This document shows, one piece after another, positions 18,112-27,362 of a stretch of DNA of 64,000 bases. The stretch spans positions 3,555,206-3,619,205 of the forward strand of contig NZ_CP018477.1 of assembly GCF_002277955.1 (NCBI RefSeq), in the 5' to 3' direction. The notes under the pieces are model-generated. The model worked only from the letters and a program-made list of their open reading frames with translations, was not told where the DNA came from and searched no databases. A program made the position numbers and the translations under genes. Source of the stretch: Thermogutta terrifontis (GTDB taxonomy: Bacteria > Planctomycetota > Planctomycetia > Pirellulales > Thermoguttaceae). How positions within the stretch are numbered: the first letter of the stretch is position 1; each line of letters begins with the position of its first letter.

Positions 18112-19686
18112 ATGAAAGCAGTACTCTCCTCGATTGCGAGTGCAGTTCTCGTGACGGCGAGTTGGTGGGTGGGGTGGGGGCTGTCACCCACTCTGGCTGA
18201 GTCTCGGAAGCTTGCCGATTTGCTGCACGGATTTGCCGTCCAGTTGCCCAGCACCTGGACGTGTAAGGCGGACGGCCGCGTGATTTGGTTCACGGACGGG
18301 GCACGGTTTATCGTCATTCGCGCGGCCGCTCAAGGCCAACTCCATGAAGTGATGAGGAACTGGTTCTGGGAACACCAGGCCCTGAAGACAGCCACGGGGC
18401 GTGAAGAATTCACTTTTCGGAAGCATGCTTGCGGACTGATCGTTTTGGGTGATGGTCTGGGGTTTCCATACGGGCTTGACCCGATGGCCGCTGTCAATTT
18501 TGGCCAGACAGGGACAAATCCAGATGAATATCGGGAGGTCACTGTGTGTCTCCCCGGACAGAACGGTGTGCTGCTGGTTACGTTCCTCGCCCCCCAAAAA
18601 ACTGCACGAAGAGATTGGCTGGAGATGGTGGACATCGTACGAACCGTTGAGTTTGTGCCGCCCGAGAAACTGGTGGCCTGGAGTGTCCAGACAATACTCG
18701 ATTCGGAAACGGGGGGGCCACTGGGAACCATTCACATTCCCCGGGGAGCTGAATACCGGGGCCAGACCGTCATTCTGGGAACTCAACGCCAGCCGGCCAT
18801 CTTTGTCCGGCAGGGGGAATTCTTGTTTCGTCGGGACAACATTTTGGTTCAGAGCACAGTGCTCCAAACGCAATTTGGCGGGAGTGGAACGACGATTCTC
18901 AATATCAACGGCGCGAGTTCCCTCCAACCGCAACCGATCTTTCTCACCTCTGTCGACGACGTGGAAAAGCTGGTCCTCGCTATTTGGCAGTCCGAGACGG
19001 GTCAATCCTGGTCAGTGACCAAGCGTCGAGACATCCCCGCTTCTCTGATGGAAAGGGCTATGTTTCAGCAGGGCGCCCAGATGCTAAATCAAGCTGCAAC
19101 CGTCTATGGCCGTAGCGCGACCACCAGCATGATTAAACGGGAGCTGCGTGCTGAAGCGGGGACACTTGTGCGTGAAGCGGTCCTTACGGGTTCACTTCTC
19201 CTGGCTCAGCAGGCCGATTTCATCTCCGCCAGCCAGGATTGCACGGCGAGCTTCTCCGTAATGATGAGTCAGTTCAACAGGGAGAACGAAGAGCATGATC
19301 GCGGCGTCGTGGTGGGGATTATGGCCAGCGTGCGATTTAGCCCTCACGCGGTGCTTGCCCTCCTCCAGCGGATTTCAGTTGAGAATGCTGCCCTCAACCG
19401 GATGGTTCTGGAGATGGTTCAAGAACAGGAGGAATTCAACAGTCGGATGGCGACTGCCTGGACCAACGCGTTGAGCGACCAAACGTATGCGCGGGACCCC
19501 GCGACGGGGGAGATCATGCGTCTCTACAAGCACGCGTGGGATGAGAGCGACTTCTGGCGGGATCCTGTCTGGAATACGGTTCTTGACGGTGTCGAACCGG
19601 GAAGCAAATTGGAGGATGTCCTCCGATCAGAGGGTTGGCGTCGCCTCGACCAGTCGCTTGAGGGGTTCCCGGAACAGTGGAAGTAA
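18112..19686 (+). CDS. Exported protein of unknown function
   Basis: 524 residues. The ATG at 18112 starts a clear signal peptide (MKAVLSSIASAVLVTASWW ... LAES, cleavage near residue 30); an upstream in-frame start at 18076 would bury it. The first half (residues 30-190) is a beta-rich domain with FAVQLPSTWTCKADGRVIWFTDG ... FIVIRAA, resembling the PsbP/Mog1-like stress-related fold used by small secreted or lipoprotein domains, but this is only an impression. The second half is helical with Gln/Met-rich segments (MERAMFQQGAQMLNQA, SVMMSQFNRENEEHDRG) and ends in an RDPATGEIMRLYKHAWDES segment, which resembles the region around modified cysteine-free periplasmic repeats in other bacteria. No catalytic motif was found. 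The gene is isolated by long gaps on both sides. Confidence 0.6.
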   Translation: MKAVLSSIASAVLVTASWWVGWGLSPTLAESRKLADLLHGFAVQLPSTWTCKADGRVIWFTDGARFIVIRAAAQGQLHEVMRNWFWEHQALKTATGREEFTFRKHACGLIVLGDGLGFPYGLDPMAAVNFGQTGTNPDEYREVTVCLPGQNGVLLVTFLAPQKTARRDWLEMVDIVRTVEFVPPEKLVAWSVQTILDSETGGPLGTIHIPRGAEYRGQTVILGTQRQPAIFVRQGEFLFRRDNILVQSTVLQTQFGGSGTTILNINGASSLQPQPIFLTSVDDVEKLVLAIWQSETGQSWSVTKRRDIPASLMERAMFQQGAQMLNQAATVYGRSATTSMIKRELRAEAGTLVREAVLTGSLLLAQQADFISASQDCTASFSVMMSQFNRENEEHDRGVVVGIMASVRFSPHAVLALLQRISVENAALNRMVLEMVQEQEEFNSRMATAWTNALSDQTYARDPATGEIMRLYKHAWDESDFWRDPVWNTVLDGVEPGSKLEDVLRSEGWRRLDQSLEGFPEQWK

Positions 19687-20424
19687 GTGCGGCTGAGGAC
19701 CGACGGAAAGGTCTTGGGGCTTCTGTGAGCGGCATGCGGACAAATTACTGTTGCCGTTTACTGTTGCCGTTAGTCAGAATCCTTGTCCCGGCTCCACATC
19801 AAATCGCAAAAAACTCAGGTTAACTGATTATTGTCCTCGCGGCCTCTTATTCCCGCCACTTGATTTTGCGTGGAGCAGGATCAACAGGGGCGATTGTAAA
19901 CCTGTTGGCGCAACGCTTGCGCGCTACGCCACTCAATGGATCAGATTCTCCAGGAGTTAGATTTTTTCGTCCCCCGTCTGCCGGGCTGGAGGTAAAAATT
20001 TGTCGCCCTAGTGCATGGAAGCCCATGTCCGCAGATCCTCCACGCTTGTATCCACAACGGTGGCAAGAAATCTTTCCCAGCTTGGCTTTCGCATAAAACT
20101 TGTCGATATCGCCAAAAATGGTGTTACAAGTTTCACGGGGTAGCCTCCGTGCTGAAGGCTCGGCCTTTGTCGTACGTAACCTCCTCCACCACTTTCCAGG
20201 ATATTTTTAGCTCAAAAAGTGCAAAAGTTAGACCGCGTGCCGGATTTCCCGTTTCGGACCTCGGTTCTGGCGGGGCACCCGAAAGGGAAGAACTTCACGA
20301 CGAGAACTCCCTTCTTTCTTTCCGGAAATGCGTATGATTGAAAGATCGAAGGGCTGCGAGCCGCGCGGCAAAACGGGGGCATGGTGTCAGTTGACGATCG
20401 ACAGACAAGAGCGGTGTCAGCGAG
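19687..20424. other. Gap without a gene
   Basis: 738 bases without a convincing gene. It contains a 13-bp tandem duplication at 19745-19770. Just upstream of the next gene, GGTGTCAG occurs twice (near 20382 and 20412). Nothing else was recognised. Confidence 0.5.
19745..19770. repeat. 13-bp tandem duplication
   Basis: TTACTGTTGCCGT occurs twice in perfect tandem, followed by TTAG, 60 bases after the stop of the exported protein. Probably a slippage product. Confidence 0.8.
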
Positions 20425-21159
20425 ATGGCTCAACAGAATTTCCTCACGGCTTTACCGGTTTATAACGAGGTCCGCCATATCGGGGATGTTCTTCAGAAGG
20501 TAACACGATTTTCCACAAATATTCTGGTCGTGGACGATGGATCGACAGATGGAACGGCAGAGGTTCTGCAGACATTTCCGAATGTGAGGGTGATTCGGCA
20601 TCCTGAGAACCGAGGCTACGGCGCAGCTCTGCGGACGGCATTCAGCTACGCCATTGACCAGGGTTACGAAGTGCTGGTCACAATCGACTGTGACGGGCAG
20701 CACGAGCCGCACCGCATTCCGGAGTTTGTAGCGGCGTGCACTCCCGAAGTGGATGTGGTGTCTGGCAGCCGTTATCTGAAGAGATTTCCGGGCGACTCTG
20801 AGCCGCCTCCCGATCGGCGGCGGATCAATGAGGTCATCACCGCCGAGCTGAATCGACGGTTGGGGCTCCATTTGACTGACGCCTTTTGCGGATTTAAGGC
20901 CTATCGCACGGAGGCCCTCCGGAAGTTAGATTTAACCGAAAACGGATATGCAATGCCGATCGAGTTCTGGGTGCAGGCTGTTAAACACGGGCTGCGTATT
21001 ATTGAAATACCGGTTCCCCTCATTTATCTGGAAGAAGAACGGGCATTCGGGGGGGCACTGGATCAGGCGGAAACCCGTCTGGCTGTCTATCGCGCGGTGC
21101 TGGAGCGTAGCCTGCAACGGGCGGGACTGGCGGATTTCTCCAAGACGTCGCTCATTTAG
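20425..21159 (+). CDS. GT2 family glycosyltransferase (polyprenyl-phosphate mannose/glucose synthase-like)
   Basis: A 244-residue soluble GT-A fold enzyme. LPVYNEVRHIGDVL starts the nucleotide-sugar fold, VVDDGSTDGT binds the nucleotide, and TIDCDGQHEP holds the metal-binding DxD. DAFCGFKAYRTEAL and a WVQAVKHGLRIIEIPVPLIY strand complete the dolichyl-phosphate-mannose synthase-like pattern. There is no transmembrane segment at the C-terminus, so it would act as a peripheral enzyme transferring a sugar from NDP-sugar to a lipid phosphate or similar acceptor. The gene starts at an ATG with only a weak GCGAG site. It is followed after 90 bases by the BshC-related gene on the same strand. Confidence 0.85.
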   Translation: MAQQNFLTALPVYNEVRHIGDVLQKVTRFSTNILVVDDGSTDGTAEVLQTFPNVRVIRHPENRGYGAALRTAFSYAIDQGYEVLVTIDCDGQHEPHRIPEFVAACTPEVDVVSGSRYLKRFPGDSEPPPDRRRINEVITAELNRRLGLHLTDAFCGFKAYRTEALRKLDLTENGYAMPIEFWVQAVKHGLRIIEIPVPLIYLEEERAFGGALDQAETRLAVYRAVLERSLQRAGLADFSKTSLI

Positions 21160-21248
21160 CGCGTGTTGAGGTTGGTGAGGGGTTTGCCAAGGTGGGCTGA
21201 GTTCCAACAATTCCTGGAGTGTGACCACCGCTGCTATTTTTTTGAAAG

Positions 21249-22904
21249 ATGTTGGCAACGATGAGCCTCACAATGGACAAATCGCATCACGCGAAACTGC
21301 GTGCTCCCACGGAAGACGGTGGTATTTTGCTCTGGCCGGAGTCTGCCCACTGGGGATCGCTGGCCGAAGCAAACCGCTTTGCGGTGACCAGGAAAGCGGC
21401 ACGCGTGCTTGGCTTTTCGTGGTACGAATTGGCAGCCCGCGCCCGGCAGGAGATGCTGGCCGCAGCCCGCCGCTGGACAGGAAGATATCGATCAGTCGAG
21501 TTTTCTGAGACTGGATCTGCGCATGGCTTGCCCCCTATTTACATGACGGGGCATCAGCCTGAGCTTTTTCACCCCGGAGTGTGGTTGAAAAATGCCGTGC
21601 TGCACGGTGCAGCGCAGGCCGGTTCAGCGATCGCCATTCACATGATCGTGGACAGCGACGTGCTGAAGGGCCTTGCCGTGTCTGTGCCGTCGGGAGCGCC
21701 AGAACAACCCAGGATGTCCTACATTCCCCTCGATGAAGGTCCGTGTGGCTGGCCCTATGAAGAAAGACCCGTGATTAACAGGGAAGTTTTTGGGACATTT
21801 GACTTGGCTGTGTCCCGGGAGATCCGCGGCTTGGTGCCGGATCCCCTTGTGGGTAAGTTCTGGCCGATCGTTCGCGAAAGTCTCGATGTGAGTCCGCGGT
21901 TGGCTCATGCTATCGCCGTGGCAAGACATCGTCAGGAAGAACGTTGGGGATGGCAGACGCTGGAAGTTCCCCAAAGCTGGCTGTGCCGGTTGCCGAGCTT
22001 CCTGGTCTTGGCTGCCCATATCTGGTCGGAAGCCCCGCGATTTCTTGCTCTTCACAATCGGGCAGTGGACGCGTACCGGCGGGCCCATCGTCTGCGGTCC
22101 CGATCCCATCCATTCCCACATTTGATCGAGACCGACGGTTGGATTGAAGTGCCGTTTTGGACATGGTCGTTGGACATGCCTTACCGTCAGCGGCTGTTTG
22201 CACGGCACTCTGGGAACTGCGTGGAGATATCCGATTTGGCTCACTGGTGGGGCTGTATTCCGGATGCGCGTTTGAACGATCCCGAATGGCTGGCCGATTG
22301 GGCCGCCGATTTGGAAAAGAATGGTCGCCGGATTCGGGGCCGGGCGGTAGTTACGACCCTTTGGGCCCGGTGTTTCTTGAGCGATTTTTTCATTCACGGT
22401 TTGGGTGGGGCGAAATACGACCAGGTGACGGATGCCATCATTCGCGACTTCTTAGGGATCGATCCGCCCGTCTACGCCACGGCAACAGCAACCGTGCTCC
22501 TCCCCGTGTGGCGGCCGGCGGTGGATGAGGCGGACGAACGGGCGATCCGGGTTCAGCTCCGCGACCTGGAGTTCCATCCGGAAAAACACATTTCGCTCGG
22601 AGAGTTGCCCCGGGACGCCCAGCGTTTGGTGGAGAAGCTGATCGAAGAGAAATGGCGGTGGATCAACACAGCGGTTACGCCGGAGAACGCTGCCGATCGC
22701 TACCGTCGCATACGTGAGATCAACCGTGCCCTGCAACCTTTTGTGGAGAATGAACGACAACGCCTGTTGCAACTTCTCGACGAAACGCAGCAAAAATTGA
22801 AGGTGAAGCAGATCCTGGCGGCTCGCGATTGGGCCTTTTGTCTGTACCCCGAAGATCAATTGATGAGGTTTTACGCATCTGCCATTCAAGACATTGCCGG
22901 CTAA
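21249..22904 (+). CDS. BshC-related protein, function uncertain
   Basis: A 551-residue soluble protein. Two segments resemble BshC, the putative cysteine-adding ligase of bacillithiol synthesis. One is MTGHQPELFHPGVWLKNAVL (about residues 98-117) against the TGQQ-P-LF-G nucleotide-like loop of BshC. The other is FIHGLGGAKYDQVTDAIIRDFLG near residue 380, against the F-GGPGE-Y active-site region. The C-terminus is a coiled coil (residues 480-530, IREINRALQPFVENERQRLLQLLDETQQKLK), again as in BshC. The rest diverges. No bshA or bshB homologue is adjacent, although a glycosyltransferase of another type lies just upstream. It could make a different low-molecular-weight thiol or have a new role. 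A start at 21261 is possible. Confidence 0.5.
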   Translation: MLATMSLTMDKSHHAKLRAPTEDGGILLWPESAHWGSLAEANRFAVTRKAARVLGFSWYELAARARQEMLAAARRWTGRYRSVEFSETGSAHGLPPIYMTGHQPELFHPGVWLKNAVLHGAAQAGSAIAIHMIVDSDVLKGLAVSVPSGAPEQPRMSYIPLDEGPCGWPYEERPVINREVFGTFDLAVSREIRGLVPDPLVGKFWPIVRESLDVSPRLAHAIAVARHRQEERWGWQTLEVPQSWLCRLPSFLVLAAHIWSEAPRFLALHNRAVDAYRRAHRLRSRSHPFPHLIETDGWIEVPFWTWSLDMPYRQRLFARHSGNCVEISDLAHWWGCIPDARLNDPEWLADWAADLEKNGRRIRGRAVVTTLWARCFLSDFFIHGLGGAKYDQVTDAIIRDFLGIDPPVYATATATVLLPVWRPAVDEADERAIRVQLRDLEFHPEKHISLGELPRDAQRLVEKLIEEKWRWINTAVTPENAADRYRRIREINRALQPFVENERQRLLQLLDETQQKLKVKQILAARDWAFCLYPEDQLMRFYASAIQDIAG

Positions 22905-23614
22905 AGGGAGTGTTTGATTGCCCTGGGTCTCGATAAATTCGCGGACCTGAAAGCCAGGGCGGGTCTGACATATCCCCACTTTTCCTCTGCCGACGGAGCC
23001 GGACGTCCAAGCGGGCTTGTGTAAGAGCGAGATTCAGCACGGAATGACCTGCTTGTCAGTTCCACTTTCGGAGGAGCGTGCTCGTCACGTCCACTTTCCA
23101 ACGTTGGATCATGTTTTGCGTCCCGGCGGGCACGACAAGCGTGCCCCTCCGAACGATTTCTCTGGAGAACGTGCTTGTCAATTTCGCTTTCGGAGGGACG
23201 TGCTTGTCACGTCCGCTTTCCGACGTTGGATCATGTCTTGCGTTGCGGAAGGCAGGACAAGCGTGCCTCTCCGAGCGATTTCTCCTTGGGACGTGTGTGT
23301 CAGGTCCACATTCGTAGATTTGAATAGTCCATTTGACCGGGCGGGCTCCCACTGCTCGGTTCAGTAGCTGGCTACACGGTAGGGACAATTCATGAAAACG
23401 CGTTGTGCCGTGGTGTGTCATCGGACGTAGGTCTTCGCGAAAAGGGGGGACGAGTCAGGGGGTGGGTTGCTTGACGGTGCCTTCTCGGGGAGAGTAGCAT
23501 CTTGTTGAGTTTCCTTCGCGAGAAAAACCGCTGTCCCATTTTTCCGGAAAAGAAGAGCGGGGTTTTCTCGGGAAATGTGTCGAATGTTGGCCCGTCTCCA
23601 TCGGAGGAGGAATC
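22905..23614. other. Gap holding the hairpin-repeat array
   Basis: 710 bases between the BshC-related gene and the oxidoreductase. The short open frames here are translations of the repeat and are not genes. The left part (about 22963-22985) has GGGTCTGACATATCCCCACT, whose reverse complement partly resembles the AAAAGTGGGGAATGAC at about 59593-59610, hinting at a second shared element. Confidence 0.55.
23045..23307. repeat. 122-bp tandem repeat carrying 7-5-7 hairpins
   Basis: Two full ungapped 122-base units (about 23074-23195 and 23196-23317) plus the tail of a preceding one (23045). Each unit carries three hairpins. The clearest are 23196-23214 (GGACGTG, CTTGT, CACGTCC), 23128-23146 (GGGCACG, ACAAG, CGTGCCC; reverse orientation) and 23289-23307 (one mismatch). 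Loops stay constant while both arms change together. Confidence 0.85.
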
Positions 23615-24919
23615 ATGTCGCAATTCGGGATGACGCGTCGCGAGTTCTCCCAGCTTGGCATTGGCGCTTTGGCCTGGTCGGCCGTGAGCCGTTCCCGTGT
23701 TCTGGGGGCCAATGACCGTATCCGCCTGGGCTTTATCGGAGTGGGAAATCGAGGCAGTCAGCTTTTGGACGCGTTTCTGAAGCACGAGGACATGGAAGTG
23801 GTGGTCCTCTGCGATGTCTACGAGCCCTATCTGGATCGAGCCCAGCAAAAACTACCGCGTAAAGCCGATACGACCATCGATTTTCGAAAGGTTCTCGATC
23901 GGAACGATGTGGACGGGGTGGTGATTGCAACGCCCGACCACTGGCATGCGATTCAGACAATTTGGGCATGTCGGGCAGGCAAAGACGTGTATGTGGAAAA
24001 GCCGCTTTCGATCACGGTGGTGGAAGGACGAAAGATGGTCGAAGCGGCGCGGAAATACCAGCGGATCGTTCAGGTGGGCACACATCGACGCTCTTCCAAA
24101 CTGTATGCCCAGCTGTACGAGCTCGTGCACTCCGGAAAGATTGGCAAGGTGACGGTTTCTCGGGCGTATCGGCTCAGCAACATGTATCCCAACGGAATCG
24201 GTAAAGCGGCACCCTCCGCCCCGCCACCGGGACTTCACTGGGACCTCTGGCTTGGTCCACGGCCGGAACGGCCTTTTCAGGAGACCATCGCTCCCTACAA
24301 GTTCCGTTGGTGGGACCTCTATTCGTCACAGATGGCCAATTGGGGCGTGCACTATCTGGATGCGATTCGCTGGCTGACCGACGAGTTAGCTCCGTCGTCG
24401 GTGTGTGCGATGGGGGGACGGTTTGCCGTGGATGATGACCGCACGATTCCCGATAGGATGGAAGCGGTCTTTCAATTTGCCTCGGGGCGACTGGCCATTT
24501 TTGGACAGTACGAGGCGTCGGGAGTACCTGCACTGGCCCAGGGCGAGTTGGAACTTCGCGGTACACTGGGCGCAGCGTATATCGGTGGCACGAAGTTCGA
24601 AATCATCCCTGAGCGCGGAGGGCAATTCCAGGATCCCAGCCCACGGATGGAGCCCATCCGAGTTCAAGTACCGGCCGGGGAAAATGACATGACCGTTGAC
24701 CATGCGCGGAATTTCCTGGACTGCATGAGGAGCCGCCAGCTTCCCAATGCGGACGTGGAGATCGGGCATCGTTCCACGACATGCAGCCTGATCGCCAATA
24801 TCTCGCTGGCGGTTGGTGCCCGGCTGGAATGGGACGCTGAAAAGGAGCGTTTCACGAATAACGAAGAAGCCAACCAGATGCTCCATTACGAGTACCGAAA
24901 ACCGTGGTCACTCGATTAA
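23615..24919 (+). CDS. Tat-exported Gfo/Idh/MocA family oxidoreductase
   Basis: 434 residues with GGAGGAGG 6 bases before ATG 23615. The N-terminus is a twin-arginine signal (TRREFSQLGIGALAW, residues 7-21), as is common in planctomycete members, so the enzyme should fold with its cofactor before export. The Rossmann domain has GFIGVGNRGSQLL; the family lysine is in YVEKPLS; the H-bond network is in VQVGTHRRS. The C-terminal half is the Gfo/Idh alpha/beta substrate domain, including WWDLYSSQMANWGVHYLDAIRWL. The family oxidises or reduces sugars and inositols with NAD(P). The substrate is unknown. It lies 180 bases upstream of a glycosidase gene on the same strand, suggesting sugar catabolism. 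Confidence 0.9.
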   Translation: MSQFGMTRREFSQLGIGALAWSAVSRSRVLGANDRIRLGFIGVGNRGSQLLDAFLKHEDMEVVVLCDVYEPYLDRAQQKLPRKADTTIDFRKVLDRNDVDGVVIATPDHWHAIQTIWACRAGKDVYVEKPLSITVVEGRKMVEAARKYQRIVQVGTHRRSSKLYAQLYELVHSGKIGKVTVSRAYRLSNMYPNGIGKAAPSAPPPGLHWDLWLGPRPERPFQETIAPYKFRWWDLYSSQMANWGVHYLDAIRWLTDELAPSSVCAMGGRFAVDDDRTIPDRMEAVFQFASGRLAIFGQYEASGVPALAQGELELRGTLGAAYIGGTKFEIIPERGGQFQDPSPRMEPIRVQVPAGENDMTVDHARNFLDCMRSRQLPNADVEIGHRSTTCSLIANISLAVGARLEWDAEKERFTNNEEANQMLHYEYRKPWSLD

Positions 24920-25102
24920 TAGTCGACTTTGGCAGGTAAGTGCCACTAACACAAAGACGAGTCCTTAAAAATACACGCTTGAATCGATTAAAGCACAGTA
25001 AAATGAGATCGTAAAAACACGCTGGCGGCTTCTTCTTGCATACGACACCGGTCTGAAGAAGAAAATTCCTTGTAAATCACTTTTGTCAGCGGGAGGATAT
25101 TT

Positions 25103-27286
25103 ATGTGTCAACGGGCGCGGATTATTGGACTGCTCGCTGTAACAGTTGCGGCGTCCTCGCTTTTCCAACAGGCAGGACCGTTTGCCGAGGAGTTCGCCCC
25201 CTGTCCGGTATCGTGGGACGCCGGAGACAGTTTAATCGATCTGTCGTTCCTGCTTGAAAAACCTGCCGGAAAAGACGGATTTATTACGATCAAAGACGGC
25301 CATCTGGCCGCGGCATCTGGCAAAAGAATTCGCTTCTGGGGTGTAAACTTTTCGGGGCAGGGTTGTTTGCCGCCAAAGGAACATGCGCCGATCATTGCCC
25401 GCCGGCTTGCACGCTGGGGGATCAACTGCGTGCGGTTCCACTTCTTCGACAGACCAGCGCCCAACGGTATCATCGCGGCCAATCGGGATGATACACGCCA
25501 ACTCGATCCCGAGATGCTGGATCGCCTGGACTATATTGTCTATCAGCTCAAGGAAAATGGAATCTATGTCGATTTGAATCTGAATGTTGCACGTAGTTAC
25601 AAGGCGGGCGATGGAGTCAAAGATTACGAATATCTGGGATTTGCCAAAGGTCTCACATATTTTGATCCAAGATTGCTGGAATTGCAGCGTGAGTACGCGC
25701 AACAACTCTTAACGCATCGAAATCCTTACACCGGGAATGAATATCGAAATGAGCCCGGTGTAGCACTGATCGAATTTGTTAATGAGAATTCCCTCGTCGA
25801 AGCCTGGATGGATGGGCGGCTTCAGGGGCTTAATACCCGCAAAAACCCCGGCACGTGGACGGATATTACCAAAAGTTACGCCGAGGATCTCAGCAAGCTC
25901 TACAATGAGTGGCTTCAGAAGAATGTTAGTCCAGAAGTTCGCAGACAGATTGCTGCGGAGGCCGGCGTCGGCGAAGGGGAACTCATCCCCCGGCTTCGCC
26001 CGGCGGAATTCGCCAAGGCCTCGCAATTGCGGTTTCACACCGAAGCCCAATTCTACATGGCAGTGGAAAAGGAGTATTTCCTTAGTATGAAACGCTTCTT
26101 AAAAGAGGAGCTTGGTGTAAAACAACTTCTCATTGGAAATAGCGATCATGGGCATGGACACACCGGCTATCCGATCGTGGTGGGGACGTCCCTGCTTGAT
26201 GTAGTGGACGGCCATGTGTATTGGCAGCACCCGTCGTATATTCGGGATCCGCAGACGGGACGGACGATAGGTTTCCGAATTCCAAACACGCCCATGGTGG
26301 TGGATCCTTTGCACTCCACGGTTGTTCAACTGGCGCGCACCCCAGTAGTCGGAAAACCCTACACGGTTTCGGAGGTCAATCATCCGTTTCCCCATCAATA
26401 TGCGTGCGAAGGTGTCCCCATTCTCGCTGCTTATGCAGCGTTTCAGGACTGGGATGGGATTTTCTGGTATACGCTCATGCATCAGGAAGTGGTGGGAAAA
26501 GAGCCGCGGATTGCGGGGCATTTCGATCTGGCGTTTGATCCCGTGAAAATGACGCAGCTGGCGGCGTGCAGCCTCGCGTTTATTCGGGGAGACGTGCAAA
26601 CGGCCAGGGAGGTGGTGGCCAGAACCTATACACCGGAACAGGTGCGGGAAAGTATCCGTCTGACTGGCCGTCGGGACCTTATGCCGTTTTTCACGCCGGG
26701 CTTTCCTCTCGCTTTGCCGCTCAAGCACGCCGTGCGGGTAGCTTCGTTTGACGGGCCCCCGTTTACGGAGATCCCTTTTCCGGACGAGAATCCAATTGTC
26801 GCCGATACCGGCCAAATCAAATGGTTTGTTAAAAACGGAACAGCAGGCCTTGTCGTGGTGGATAGTCCGCGGTGGAAGGCTGTCGTCGGACATCTTAAAG
26901 AGGTTCCGGACCGACCCTCACAGGTCGATGTGAAAGTGGAAAATGATTTCGCGGCCATCACCATGTGCTCGCTTGATGATCAGCCAATCGCAAGAGCTGG
27001 CCGGATTCTGGTGAGTGCTACTGCACGGGTGGAAAACACCGGGCAGAAATGGAATGCCGACCGCACGACTCTGGAGGATTGGGGAAGGGCGCCAACCGTG
27101 ATTGAGGTGGTTCGGGGCGACGTGGAAATCAAAGGATGGAGCGCGAAGCGAATTGATTGCCAACCGCTGGATGCGAACGGCAGACCCTTGGGTACGGCTT
27201 TCCAGGCGTCGCCTATGGACAATGGCTGGAGAATCACACTGGGCGGTCAACCGGCAACCTGGTATTTACTCACCGTGGAGTATTGA
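25103..27286 (+). CDS. Exported cellulase-like glycoside hydrolase
   Basis: 727 residues; GGGAGGAT precedes the ATG. A signal peptide (residues 1-28) leads to a TIM-barrel domain. IRFWGVNFSG is the first barrel strand, WGINCVRFHFFDRP the second. The acid/base candidate is Glu228 in EFVNENSL and the nucleophile candidate Glu424 in TVSEVNHPFPH, where the GH5-like clan places them. DWDGIFWYTL follows as the last barrel strand. The C-terminal 200 residues form beta domains (EIKGWSAKRIDCQPLDANGRPLG). Similar planctomycete proteins are annotated only as cellulase family or uncharacterised. The substrate is unknown. The membrane protein gene at 27363 follows after 76 bases. Confidence 0.78.
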   Translation: MCQRARIIGLLAVTVAASSLFQQAGPFAEEFAPCPVSWDAGDSLIDLSFLLEKPAGKDGFITIKDGHLAAASGKRIRFWGVNFSGQGCLPPKEHAPIIARRLARWGINCVRFHFFDRPAPNGIIAANRDDTRQLDPEMLDRLDYIVYQLKENGIYVDLNLNVARSYKAGDGVKDYEYLGFAKGLTYFDPRLLELQREYAQQLLTHRNPYTGNEYRNEPGVALIEFVNENSLVEAWMDGRLQGLNTRKNPGTWTDITKSYAEDLSKLYNEWLQKNVSPEVRRQIAAEAGVGEGELIPRLRPAEFAKASQLRFHTEAQFYMAVEKEYFLSMKRFLKEELGVKQLLIGNSDHGHGHTGYPIVVGTSLLDVVDGHVYWQHPSYIRDPQTGRTIGFRIPNTPMVVDPLHSTVVQLARTPVVGKPYTVSEVNHPFPHQYACEGVPILAAYAAFQDWDGIFWYTLMHQEVVGKEPRIAGHFDLAFDPVKMTQLAACSLAFIRGDVQTAREVVARTYTPEQVRESIRLTGRRDLMPFFTPGFPLALPLKHAVRVASFDGPPFTEIPFPDENPIVADTGQIKWFVKNGTAGLVVVDSPRWKAVVGHLKEVPDRPSQVDVKVENDFAAITMCSLDDQPIARAGRILVSATARVENTGQKWNADRTTLEDWGRAPTVIEVVRGDVEIKGWSAKRIDCQPLDANGRPLGTAFQASPMDNGWRITLGGQPATWYLLTVEY

Positions 27287-27362
27287 CCGATGAAAAGCTT
27301 TTCGTGGGCAGATTTGCCATTTGCTGATCGATGATCACAAAGCAGCCGGCCGAGAGGTCGCT

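Noticed and set aside
19751-20337. Three short plus-strand frames in the gap before the GT2 gene
   Set aside because: Composition and codon use unlike neighbouring genes; no ribosome-binding sites.
23045-23307. CRISPR array
   Set aside because: The repeats are contiguous 122-base units without unique spacers, and no cas gene is near.
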